A model generated the notes under the pieces. The model was not told the origin of the DNA, did no database searches, and worked only from the letters and a program-made list of their open reading frames with translations. DNA of 64,000 nucleotides from contig JAPLSN010000036.1 in assembly GCA_026398615.1 (NCBI GenBank), positions 1 to 64,000 on the forward strand. Direction: 5' to 3'. Positions 50,844 to 58,513 of this stretch are shown one piece after another. Positions within the stretch are counted from its first letter, which is position 1, and each line of letters starts with the position of its first letter. Both the position numbers and the translations under genes were made by a program. This DNA is from Spirochaetota bacterium (GTDB lineage Bacteria > Spirochaetota > Spirochaetia > Treponematales > UBA12059).

Positions 50844-51365
50844 ATGGAAGACCCGGCAACGCTCGATGCCTTCGGCAGGGAACTCGCGGACGCTGGACGG
50901 CACGCGGAAGCGGCGCTCGCATTCGAGCGTGCCCTCGCCTCCGATCCCGGTTCGGCCGACCTTCTCTACAACCTGGGACTCGAACTGCACGCCCTCGGAC
51001 GGACGTTCGAAGCCCAGGAGCGCCTGTCCGCGTCCCTGGCCGCCGCCCCGGACCGTGCGGACTGCCTGACGAGCCTCGGCCTCGTCTCATGGGAGTCAGG
51101 CGACGCCGGGGCCGCCGAGGCTTTGTACCGCCGCGCACTTGCGGTGAATCCCGGCTTCGCGCCGGCATGGAACGACCTGGGCGTCGTCATGTTCACGGGC
51201 GGGCATATCGCCGAAGCGCGGGACTGCTTCGAACGGGCCCTGGCCCTGGACCCTGATGACAACGACGCGTGGATCAATCTGCGCGACGCGTACGCCGAGC
51301 TGGGGGACGGGGAAGGCCGGGTTCGCGCCGCCGCACGAGTCCGCGACGGGCGCTCACCCGAATGA
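50844..51365 (+). CDS. TPR repeat protein
   Basis: 173 aa composed of four to five tetratricopeptide repeats (AALAFERALASDPGSADLLYNLGLELHALGR-type units of 34 residues) and little else. Cytoplasmic adaptor. It follows the GT4 gene by 11 nt and precedes the kinase gene by 46 nt, so it may link a glycosyltransferase with a kinase; this is positional inference. Confidence 0.85.
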   Translation: MEDPATLDAFGRELADAGRHAEAALAFERALASDPGSADLLYNLGLELHALGRTFEAQERLSASLAAAPDRADCLTSLGLVSWESGDAGAAEALYRRALAVNPGFAPAWNDLGVVMFTGGHIAEARDCFERALALDPDDNDAWINLRDAYAELGDGEGRVRAAARVRDGRSPE

Positions 51366-51411
51366 TGCGGCGACGGCAATGTCGGGCCGATTCGCCACGA
51401 CGGAGGAACGG

Positions 51412-52884
51412 ATGGAAAAAGGCGAGATACTGAACGGCGCATGGCGCCTCGACGACAAGCTCTCCGACGGCGCCACCTCCGTCACCTGGCGGGCGACCGC
51501 CACCGCGGCCAACCCGGCGGGAATCCCCGAGGGCAGCCCGGCGGTCGTCAAGGCCATGTCGTTCAACGCGATTGACGACTGGAAGGTCTTCGACCTCTTC
51601 AAGCGCGAGGTGAAGGTCCTTTCCGAGCTCAGCCATCCGGCCATCCCCCGGCTCTACGACAACTTCTCCTATTCCGAGGGCGGCGTGACGCGCTTCGCTC
51701 TGGCGATGGAGGCCGTGGACGGCGTCGACCTCCAGCGGCAGGTCGACCGCGGCCGGCGTTTCACGGAAGCCGAAGTCTCGGGCCTCCTCGCCGACCTCCT
51801 CGAAATCCTGCGCTACCTGCATTCGTTCAGGCCGCCCGTCGTCCACCGCGACGTCACCCCCAAGAACCTCATCATGAAACCGGACGGCACGCTCGCCCTC
51901 GTGGATTTCTCCGGCGTCCAGGATGCCATCACTGCCGCCTACAAGGGCACGTCGACCGTGGTGGGCACCCCGGGCTACGCGCCCCTCGAGCAGATGATGG
52001 GCAAGGCATCGGTCCGCTCGGATCTCTACGCGGCGGCGGCGAGCGCGGTCTTCCTCCTCACGCATACCCACCCGGCCGACCTGCCGACCGACGGCCTCAA
52101 GCTCGATCCCCGCGCCGTCGTCGAACTCTCGCCGGAGCTCGGGTACGTCCTCGACTCCTATCTCTGCCCCGACGAGCGCGACCGATCGCTCCGCGTCGAC
52201 GACGCCATCGCCGTGCTTCGCGGCACCATGCCGGTCCCGAAGAAGGCGGTGCATGCCGCCCAACCGGAGGGCATGGCGGCGGCCCGCGCGGTGCTCGGCA
52301 AGCTCGGCCTTTCCTTCGACGCCGGGGAAGGCGGCGGCGAGCTTGCCTTCGACGGAACCCGCAAACCTGCCAAGCTGCCCTCCGACTCCAGGGTGATCGT
52401 GGACGAACAGCCGGACGCGCTCACCGTAGTCATACCTCCGGGAGGATTCAGGAACCCGGCGACGATCGGCGTCGGGATTTTCAGCATCATGTGGTTCGGC
52501 ATCCTCTCGTTCCAGTCCGGCATCGCACTCGTCATGGGGGCCTGGCCCTTCCTGCTGTTTCAGATCCCGTTCTGGGGAGTCGGTATCTTCCTCCTCAAGA
52601 CCACGCTCGCGCCGGCGCTCTCGCGCAAGACCCTCGCGTTCGACCGGCAGGCGCTCCAGGTCGCGAGCGAACTGCTCGGCCGCAAGAGCCTTGTCTCGTG
52701 GCCGATCGAAGACCTGGGCCGCTGCGAAAGCGGTTCCGCGGCCATGAAGGTCAACGGGAGATCGATCGAGGAATGCACCCTGGAGACGGGGACGAGAAAG
52801 CTCAAGTTCGGGGCGGGTCTTTCGCGGCGCGAGCTGGACTACCTAGCGGAAAAGATCAACGCTTTCATCGGTAAAAACGCATAA
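51412..52884 (+). CDS. Membrane Ser/Thr protein kinase, DFSG variant
   Basis: 490 aa. N-terminal kinase domain (about 1-275): K47 in VVKAM, catalytic H145-R146-D147 (VHRDVTPKNL) and D165-F166-S167-G168 where Hanks kinases have DFG; the activation segment has GTPGYAPLEQ. Metal-binding D165 is present, so activity is plausible. After a linker, two membrane helices (about 345-365 and 370-395) and a C-terminal cytoplasmic tail of about 90 residues follow. Start ATG 51412 has GGAGG at 51402-51406; upstream residues in frame are shadows of the TPR gene. The last 46 bp overlap the convergent small membrane protein gene. Confidence 0.87.
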   Translation: MEKGEILNGAWRLDDKLSDGATSVTWRATATAANPAGIPEGSPAVVKAMSFNAIDDWKVFDLFKREVKVLSELSHPAIPRLYDNFSYSEGGVTRFALAMEAVDGVDLQRQVDRGRRFTEAEVSGLLADLLEILRYLHSFRPPVVHRDVTPKNLIMKPDGTLALVDFSGVQDAITAAYKGTSTVVGTPGYAPLEQMMGKASVRSDLYAAAASAVFLLTHTHPADLPTDGLKLDPRAVVELSPELGYVLDSYLCPDERDRSLRVDDAIAVLRGTMPVPKKAVHAAQPEGMAAARAVLGKLGLSFDAGEGGGELAFDGTRKPAKLPSDSRVIVDEQPDALTVVIPPGGFRNPATIGVGIFSIMWFGILSFQSGIALVMGAWPFLLFQIPFWGVGIFLLKTTLAPALSRKTLAFDRQALQVASELLGRKSLVSWPIEDLGRCESGSAAMKVNGRSIEECTLETGTRKLKFGAGLSRRELDYLAEKINAFIGKNA

Positions 52885-53087
52885 CGCGTCGCCGTGCCGC
52901 CGAGCCCGATGAGCAGGGCCGACAGCGCCCCGAGGAAAGCCGGGAGCGCCGCTTCCCGCCGCAAGGAGGCCAGCTGCCGCTCGCGGCGTTCGCGCCCCCG
53001 CGGGCAGGACGCCCGGGGTCGGACGCCCTCCCTTTCCAGCGCGTCCAGCTCCGACGAAAGCCACTCGATCCTGCGGCGTTCGCTCAT
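52839..53087 (-). CDS. 82-aa single-helix membrane protein, coupled to Hsp33
   Basis: Starts MSERRRIEWLSSELDALEREG, a charged helix, then one membrane helix (ALPAFLGALSALLIGLGG) and a short tail. The start ATG overlaps the Hsp33 stop (ATGA, 53084-53087), with GGGAGGTGA inside the Hsp33 gene as binding site. The final ~15 codons run antisense into the kinase gene, so the true convergent overlap is 46 bp unless a frame change shortens it. Function unknown. Confidence 0.55.
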   Translation of the reverse strand: MSERRRIEWLSSELDALEREGVRPRASCPRGRERRERQLASLRREAALPAFLGALSALLIGLGGTATRYAFLPMKALIFSAR

Positions 53088-54049
53088 CGCGTCACCTCCC
53101 GATGGTCCCCGCCGCGGCGATTCTCGGCCTCGTACAGCGTTTCGATATCTTCCTTCCCGTAGTGATAGGCCGAGCCGCAGTTGTGGCATATTACCTCCAC
53201 GGGGAAGGGTCCGTCAGTCGCGAGCCCGCGGAGTTCGTCCGCCCCCATGGACGATATGAAGACAGCCAGCCGTTCCCGGGTGCAGCCGCAGAAAAACTCG
53301 GCGTTCTTTTCCCCGAGGACGTTCACGTCGAAAAACGGGAAAGCCCGGTTCATGAAATCGCGGCGGCTCCCGCCGCCTGCGAGGAATTCGCCGATCGAGG
53401 GCAAGCCTTCCACGAGCCGTTCCACGCGGTCGGCGGCATCGTCCGGAGCTCCCGGCAGGAGCTGGAGATAGAGCCCACCGGCGCCGATCGCCCGACCCCG
53501 GGCATCGAACTTGACGCTCAGCGAAAAAGACGTCTTGACCTGTTCGGATTCCAGGTAGTATCGCGCGAGGGATCCCGCGATGCCGCGTTGCCGCACGGCG
53601 ACCCTGCCCGAAAACGGATCGGACTTGCCTTCCATGTACCTGGTGACGGTCAGTGAACCATCACCGAGCCAGGGAGCCGTATCGAAGCTTTCAAGCGGGC
53701 GGTCGACGGGTATCGGGGCGTTGAAAAGGCGGCCGCGAACCTCGCCGCGGGCGGACGCTTCCACGGAAAACCCATGGACCGGGCCATCCCCGTCGAAACG
53801 GACGGTCAGGCGGTCATCCCCCTTGATCGTCGTGGACAGGAGGGCCGCGGCCGTATACGCCTGGCCGAGGATAAGCGTTTCCAGGATGCCGAGGCAGTGG
53901 TTGGCGCGCATCCGGTTGACCATGTTCGTGCTGCCCGCGATCGCGCCGCGGACCGTATCGCCTTCGAGGGTGAACACGGTGGCGCCGTCCGGGGCGACTC
54001 GGCCGAGGAGGGCCATGAGATCGATGTCGTCGATGGGCCGTGAAATCAT
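53084..54049 (-). CDS. hslO: Redox-regulated chaperone Hsp33
   Basis: 321-aa holdase chaperone activated by oxidative unfolding. The C-terminal zinc switch is complete: C254 and C256 (FCGC), C288 and C291 (CHNC). The N-terminal substrate-binding domain has the family pattern (VRGAI, GDDRLTVRF, GPVHGF). Slightly longer than the E. coli form, with a charged end. Start ATG 54049; the Shine-Dalgarno is poor. A 282-bp divergent region separates it from the 5'-nucleotidase gene. It is coupled to a small membrane protein at its 3' end. Confidence 0.94.
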   Translation of the reverse strand: MISRPIDDIDLMALLGRVAPDGATVFTLEGDTVRGAIAGSTNMVNRMRANHCLGILETLILGQAYTAAALLSTTIKGDDRLTVRFDGDGPVHGFSVEASARGEVRGRLFNAPIPVDRPLESFDTAPWLGDGSLTVTRYMEGKSDPFSGRVAVRQRGIAGSLARYYLESEQVKTSFSLSVKFDARGRAIGAGGLYLQLLPGAPDDAADRVERLVEGLPSIGEFLAGGGSRRDFMNRAFPFFDVNVLGEKNAEFFCGCTRERLAVFISSMGADELRGLATDGPFPVEVICHNCGSAYHYGKEDIETLYEAENRRGGDHREVTR

Positions 54050-54272
54050 GCTTCACTTGTACACGTCCACGCCCGGCAGGATCAAGAGACAGGGGCGGAT
54101 GGGTATTCCCAAAGCATGTTTTCCCTACCCGAATCCCGGTTCTCCATGATATACTTTTTCCCCTTCCCGCAGGAGGATGATGGGACGGCCGGGGAAATGT
54201 CCGTCCGCCATCGACTCCGACGAGGCGTTCGCCACCGTTTCGACGAAAACGGGGCGACGACTGACACCGCAA

Positions 54273-54293
54273 CGGAAAACGCAGCGTTTTCCG
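54273..54293. promoter_or_regulatory. 21-bp palindrome upstream of the 5'-nucleotidase gene
   Basis: CGGAAAACGC (54273-54282) and GCGTTTTCCG (54284-54293) are perfect inverted repeats around a single A. This size and symmetry fit an operator, for example of a LacI- or TetR-type regulator. It lies 29 bp before the Shine-Dalgarno. CATAAT (54310-54315) may be a -10 box with the palindrome over its -35, and TATACT (54150-54155) is an alternative -10 further up. Confidence 0.6.
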
Positions 54294-54331
54294 CGCCCTG
54301 CCGGTGGATCATAATTTTCCCGGAGGAATGC

Positions 54332-56203
54332 ATGAGAAAGTACCATCGCCCCGTCATGGCGATCATCGCCGCACTGGCGATCCTCGCTCTTGGTGCCTGC
54401 GCCGGACCGTACGACAAGTACGCCGAGCAGCCCGTCAAGATCACCATTCTCGAAACGACCGACGTCCACGGCATGATCACGCCGATGGACTTCACGAAGA
54501 ACGCCGCGACCGAGTACTCGATCGCGCAGTTCGCGGGGCTGGTCACCGAGAAGCGCCGCTCGGGCGAGCTGCTCCTCGTGGACGGCGGCGACTCTCTCCA
54601 GGGCCAGCCGATCATCTACTACAACAACTTCCTCAAGACCGGCGGCACCCACATCTGGTCCGACGTCGTCAACTGGCTCAGGTACGACGTCGTCACGGTC
54701 GGCAACCACGACATCGAGACCGGTCACCCCGTCTACGACAAGGTCTTCACCCAGTGGCGCGCCACCGTCGTCTGCGCCAATATCCTCAAGAGCGGAACCC
54801 AGGAGCCCTACTTCACACCCTACACGGTCGTCAACAAGGGCGGGATCAAGATCGCCATCCTCGGCATGACCGAACCGGGGATCACCACCCAGCTGCCCGC
54901 GGCTTTCTGGAGCGGCATGGACATCATCGACATGGTGGAGTGCGCGAAGCGCTGGGTCCCCATCATCCAGAAGACGGAGAAACCCGACGTCATTATCGGG
55001 CTCTTCCACTCGGGCCTCGACTACACCTACGGCGGAGCCACCGCCGACACGCAGGGCAATGAGAGCGGCAGCCAGCTCGTCGCCCAGCAGGTCCCCGGCT
55101 TCGACCTCATCCTCGTCGGGCACGACCACAAGGGCTGGGACGGCAAGGGCTGGGATCCCGTGGCCAAGGCCAAGATCGACGTGAAGGACCCGAACGGCAA
55201 GATCGTCCCGATCTTCGGCGGCCTCGACTACGTCCGCTCCGTGCCCGTGATCGAGCTGACCATGGCCTGGGACAAGAAGGCCAGGACCTGGAACAAGACG
55301 ATCGTCGGCAGCCTCGTCGAGATGAAGGGCCTCCCGGTCAACGCCGATTTCATGACGGCCTTCAAGCCCGAGGTCGACGAGTTCGTCGCATGGAAGAACC
55401 AGGTGATCGGTTCCATGAACGGGAAGATCAGCTCGGATGACGCCCTCTTTGGCGACGCCGCCTTTACCGACCTCATCCACCGGCTCCAGATGGAGATCTG
55501 CGCCGATCCCGCCAACGGCCTCAAGCCGGTCCAGGTTTCCTTCGTGGCGCCCCTGTCCCCCACAGCAGTCCTGCCCATCGACCCGAGCGGCAAGGTGACG
55601 ATCGCCGACATGTTCGCCCTCTACAAGTACGAAAACTACCTGTACACGATGGACCTGACCGGCGAGCAGATCAGGAAATTCCTTGAATTCTCCTATGGCA
55701 TGTGGATGGACACGATGACCAAGGCAGGCGACCACATCATAGCCTTCCAGAAGGATCCGTCCGGCGCCCTCATCTTCGACACCCGCAACAACATGACCGC
55801 GACGAAAACCAACCCCTACAATTACGACAGCGCCGCGGGCATCAAGTACACGGTGGACATCACCAAGCCGGTCGGTTCCCGCATCAACATCACGAGCATG
55901 GCCGACGGCACCCCCTTCAGCCTCACGAAAACCTACTCGGTCGCCATCAACTCCTACCGCGGCTCCGGCGGCGGCGACCACCTGACCAAGGGCGTCGGAC
56001 TCGACCCGCTCGCGCTCAAGCAGCTCAAGCTCGTCACCTCGTCCACGACCAAGGACCTGCGCTACTACTTCATCAAGTGGTTCCAGAAACAGACCGGGCC
56101 GATCACCCCCACCAGGGACGACAACTGGAAGGTGATGCCCGAGGATCTCGCAGCCGCGGGCAAGGCCCTCGATTACCCGCTCGTTTATCCCCCGCAGAAA
56201 TAG
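54332..56203 (+). CDS. 5'-nucleotidase lipoprotein (UshA/CpdB-like)
   Basis: 623-aa surface or periplasmic lipoprotein. Lipobox LGAC with C23. Metallophosphoesterase domain with TTDVHG, DGGDS, GNHD, FHSG and GHDH motifs, all present, and a C-terminal 5'-nucleotidase domain (LSPTAVLPI, YRGSGGGDHL). It hydrolyses external nucleotides so that nucleoside and phosphate can be imported. Start ATG 54332 has GGAGG at 54322-54326; the in-frame extension to 54116 crosses the regulatory region. A tetraloop terminator follows. The upstream palindrome suggests specific regulation. Confidence 0.92.
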   Translation: MRKYHRPVMAIIAALAILALGACAGPYDKYAEQPVKITILETTDVHGMITPMDFTKNAATEYSIAQFAGLVTEKRRSGELLLVDGGDSLQGQPIIYYNNFLKTGGTHIWSDVVNWLRYDVVTVGNHDIETGHPVYDKVFTQWRATVVCANILKSGTQEPYFTPYTVVNKGGIKIAILGMTEPGITTQLPAAFWSGMDIIDMVECAKRWVPIIQKTEKPDVIIGLFHSGLDYTYGGATADTQGNESGSQLVAQQVPGFDLILVGHDHKGWDGKGWDPVAKAKIDVKDPNGKIVPIFGGLDYVRSVPVIELTMAWDKKARTWNKTIVGSLVEMKGLPVNADFMTAFKPEVDEFVAWKNQVIGSMNGKISSDDALFGDAAFTDLIHRLQMEICADPANGLKPVQVSFVAPLSPTAVLPIDPSGKVTIADMFALYKYENYLYTMDLTGEQIRKFLEFSYGMWMDTMTKAGDHIIAFQKDPSGALIFDTRNNMTATKTNPYNYDSAAGIKYTVDITKPVGSRINITSMADGTPFSLTKTYSVAINSYRGSGGGDHLTKGVGLDPLALKQLKLVTSSTTKDLRYYFIKWFQKQTGPITPTRDDNWKVMPEDLAAAGKALDYPLVYPPQK

Positions 56204-56225
56204 CCTTTCTCCCAGTTTGCTCGTC

Positions 56226-56253
56226 AAACGGCCGCCCGGAAGGGCGGCCGTTT
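56226..56253 (+). terminator. Terminator with GGAA tetraloop after 5'-nucleotidase gene
   Basis: AAACGGCCGCCC (56226-56237) pairs perfectly with GGGCGGCCGTTT (56242-56253) around GGAA. A 12-bp stem with A/T ends, followed by CCACTTGTC. It ends 5 bp before the hsp20 promoter. Confidence 0.8.
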
Positions 56254-56257
56254 CCAC

Positions 56258-56286
56258 TTGTCTCCGCCCCGGATCACGAGTATCCT
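56258..56286 (+). promoter_or_regulatory. Promoter of the hsp20 leader
   Basis: TTGTCT (56258-56263), 17-bp spacer, TATCCT (56281-56286), four of six matches each. Transcription would start near 56293, just before the first leader hairpin, giving a leader of about 100 nt. Confidence 0.5.
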
Positions 56287-56298
56287 TAACGAAAGACC

Positions 56299-56388
56299 GG
56301 TGCGCGCCCGACAGGGGCGCACCCGGACGCCGCTCCGTACGGAGGGCGATCATGACAGCCCGAAAGGGCATCCTCGCTTGTTGGAGGA
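56299..56388 (+). promoter_or_regulatory. Structured hsp20 leader, candidate RNA thermometer
   Basis: Four predicted hairpins in order. I: GGTGCGC (56299-56305) with GCGCACC (56317-56323), plus CCC/GGG inside. II: CGCC-g-CTCC (56328-56336) with GGAGGGCG (56341-56348), hiding the Shine-Dalgarno of an upstream ORF. III: GCCC-GAAA-GGGC (56358-56369). IV: TCCTC (56371-56375) with GAGGA (56384-56388), which pairs with the hsp20 Shine-Dalgarno. Weak pairing over the Shine-Dalgarno of a small heat-shock gene is the hallmark of RNA thermometers such as ROSE elements. The structures are read by eye, not folded. Confidence 0.55.
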
Positions 56389-56396
56389 CTCCATGA
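56352..56396 (+). CDS. 14-codon leader ORF coupled to hsp20
   Basis: Codes for MTARKGILACWRTP. GGAGGG at 56341-56346 lies five bases upstream, an ideal site. Its TGA overlaps the hsp20 ATG as ATGA (56393-56396). Ribosomes on it would pass through hairpins III and IV and open the hsp20 Shine-Dalgarno. It is too short for homology evidence, so translation is inferred from the site and the exact overlap. Confidence 0.5.
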   Translation: MTARKGILACWRTP

Positions 56397-56908
56397 AAGG
56401 CAACCGCATGTATGTCGACATCGGCTCTATGCTCGACGAAATCTTCGACGCCGCCAAGAACTTCAGCGAAACCTTCCGCGACAACTTCGACCCCACCAAG
56501 GGACCTTGCTCGACGTTCGACCACGACGAGAACGCCGACTGGTATCCTTCCTATTCGTATCCGCCGATGAATATCTACCTCACCGCGGACCGTTCCATCG
56601 TATTCGAGTTCGCCGTGGCCGGCTTCGACGAAAAGGACATTTCGCTTTCGTTCCAGGGCGACTACATGCTCTTCGCCGCCCGCATGGGCCTCGATCCCGT
56701 CCCCGAGGAGGGCGTCCGCTACTTCAAGCGCCGCCTCAAACTCAAGGACATCGAAAAGCAGAAATACTACGTCCCGGCCGACAAGTTCGACCAGGAAAAG
56801 GTGAAGGCAGTCTTCAGGAACGGCATCCTCAAGGTTTCGGTGCCCCCCAAGGACACGACCGAGACCACCGAAGGCGTCCGTATAGATATCGTCAAGGAAG
56901 GCGAATAG
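56393..56908 (+). CDS. Small heat-shock protein Hsp20
   Basis: 171-aa alpha-crystallin-family holdase. The N-terminal region of about 60 residues carries a phenylalanine-rich amphipathic part (LDEIFDAAKNFSETFRDNF). The alpha-crystallin domain runs about 62-155, with EFAVAGFDEKDISLSF, RYFKRRLKLKD and AVFRNGILKVSVP, the last holding the conserved A-x3-NGxL motif. The C-terminal IxI/V-type tail is seen as VRIDIV. Start ATG 56393 has GGAGG at 56383-56387, part of a predicted hairpin. A 14-codon ORF ends on its start. Confidence 0.92.
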   Translation: MKGNRMYVDIGSMLDEIFDAAKNFSETFRDNFDPTKGPCSTFDHDENADWYPSYSYPPMNIYLTADRSIVFEFAVAGFDEKDISLSFQGDYMLFAARMGLDPVPEEGVRYFKRRLKLKDIEKQKYYVPADKFDQEKVKAVFRNGILKVSVPPKDTTETTEGVRIDIVKEGE

Positions 56909-56916
56909 CCTCCCTG

Positions 56917-56962
56917 GGAAGGCGAATGCCTTCCTGACAAGCTCGCCACCGGGGCTTTTTTT
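56917..56962 (+). terminator. Terminator after hsp20
   Basis: A first hairpin GGAAGGC/GCCTTCC (56917-56923 with 56928-56934) is followed by AAGCTC/GGGCTT (56939-56944 with 56952-56957) and seven T (56956-56962). The first hairpin copies the last codons of hsp20 (GGAAGGCGAAT occurs in both). Confidence 0.7.
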
Positions 56963-56995
56963 ACCACGAAGGTAACGAAGAGCACGAAGGGTAGA
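56963..56995 (+). repeat. Dispersed intergenic repeat, copy 2
   Basis: ACCACGAAGGTAACGAAGAG followed by CACGAAGGGTA. Related in composition to the copies at 9674-9716 and 63241-63278, which are in the opposite orientation. Confidence 0.4.
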
Positions 56996-57007
56996 CAGAT
57001 GCAGGAT

Positions 57008-57036
57008 CCGCCGGGCAGCGATGTCCGGCGGTTTTT
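57008..57036 (+). terminator. Second rightward terminator
   Basis: CCGCCGG (57008-57014) pairs with CCGGCGG (57025-57031), followed by five T. It backs up the hsp20 terminator and shields the convergent desulfidase gene. Confidence 0.75.
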
Positions 57037-57087
57037 ATACCATACCCGTCCGCGCCTCAGCGTCTCCGAGCGAACTCCCTCCGGGAA

Positions 57088-58368
57088 TCAGGAAGGCCTC
57101 TTGTTCGTCATCATGTCGAGGATGATGCCGTCCATCAGCGGGGATCCCTCGTTGCCCAGGCGCGCGAGGTTGTCGATGGACTTGTCGGGATCGGCGTCCA
57201 CGATGCCCTCGATGGGACCGACGGTGATGCCGCGGATGGCCATGAGGGAGGCTTGGACCGCCGCCGCCGTGCAGGTCGAGATCTTGAGGGCGCAATCGCC
57301 CTTGGCGCCGTCGCAGAGCATGCCCGACACGTTGCCGATCATGTTCTGCACCGACGAGCGCACCTGTACCAGCCCGCCGCCGAGCAGGTAGGTAATCCCG
57401 CACGCGGCCCCGGTACCCGCGACGACCGCCCCGCAGAGCGCGGAAAGCCTGCCGAATTTCGACTTGATGTAGATCGTCATGAGGTTCGAGAGGGTGATCG
57501 CGCGCAGGATCCTGTCTTTCGGGACACCGAGCCGTTCGCCGACAGCCAGGACGGGGATGGTGGCCGCGATGCCCTGGTTGCCGGAACCGGAATTGGACAT
57601 GACCGGCAGAGAGGATCCCGCCATGCGGGCGTCGGAGCCGGCTGCCGCCTTCGACATCGCCGCGTTGAGCAGGTCGTCGGCGAGGATCCCCAGGTCCACG
57701 TTTTCCTTGATCATCTTTCCGATCCGCAGGCCGTAGTCGCCTGCGAGCCCCGCGCGGCTGATCTCGGAGTTGAGCTCGATGGCTTTCCGAACGATCCCGA
57801 GCCTGTCCAGGTCGACCGCTTCGGCGAACGCGAAGACGCCGTCGATGCCGAGAGCGGCGGCGGCGTTTTCTGCCGCATGGTCTCCTGATCCATGGGGAGC
57901 CGACATGACGACCGTACCGTCGGCTTCGACGAGGACCACGCGGTCGTGTTCGTCCTCGATGACGGCCCGCCCGGCGCCGCGATCGGTGACCACCGTCACG
58001 TCGATGAAAAGTCTTTTGGGCGAGTCGGATTTCGAGATTCTCACCCCGGAGCCTTCGACAAAGGCGCGCGCCGCATCGATGTCCGCTTCGGACAAGCCCG
58101 CGAGCACGGCAAGCTTGCGCGCCGGATTTCCCGCAATCGCGCCAAGGCACGCCGCGTAGGCCATGCCGGTGAACGGTGTCCCCGGGATGCCGACGGCCAT
58201 GGCGTTCTTGAGGACATTTCCGCTGGCGATCACCCGCACCGTGACGGTTTTTCCCCCGACGGCTTCGCGGGCGAGCGCGGCGGCGTAGGCCACCGCCGCC
58301 GGTTCGGTGCAGCCGAGCGCCACGACCATTTCTTTTTCCATGATCGCGATGATATCGTCATGAGTCAC
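57088..58368 (-). CDS. L-cysteine desulfidase / serine dehydratase-like enzyme
   Basis: 426-aa protein of the UPF0597/YhaM (CyuA, CdsB) family, related to the alpha chain of iron-sulfur L-serine dehydratase; it breaks down L-cysteine to pyruvate, ammonia and sulfide. C20 in ALGCTEP and the later Cys residues (ALCGAVVAGTGAACG, MLCDGAKGDC) are the cluster ligands expected from the family. NSGSGNQGI near residue 270 is the conserved Ser-rich motif. The start is GTG 58368 with GGAGGA upstream. No transporter or regulator is adjacent. Confidence 0.9.
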   Translation of the reverse strand: MTHDDIIAIMEKEMVVALGCTEPAAVAYAAALAREAVGGKTVTVRVIASGNVLKNAMAVGIPGTPFTGMAYAACLGAIAGNPARKLAVLAGLSEADIDAARAFVEGSGVRISKSDSPKRLFIDVTVVTDRGAGRAVIEDEHDRVVLVEADGTVVMSAPHGSGDHAAENAAAALGIDGVFAFAEAVDLDRLGIVRKAIELNSEISRAGLAGDYGLRIGKMIKENVDLGILADDLLNAAMSKAAAGSDARMAGSSLPVMSNSGSGNQGIAATIPVLAVGERLGVPKDRILRAITLSNLMTIYIKSKFGRLSALCGAVVAGTGAACGITYLLGGGLVQVRSSVQNMIGNVSGMLCDGAKGDCALKISTCTAAAVQASLMAIRGITVGPIEGIVDADPDKSIDNLARLGNEGSPLMDGIILDMMTNKRPS

Positions 58369-58513
58369 GGCGTTCCTCCGGGGTTTCGAGCCTGCGAGTA
58401 TACCCCGGTTCCAGCAAAGAATGAAGGGAGGATCGCCTGCGCCAACGGCTCTGCGGGCCGGTTCACATCATGCGGATATTCCCCGGGGACTCCGCTGGGC
58501 GGCCTGATTTCCC

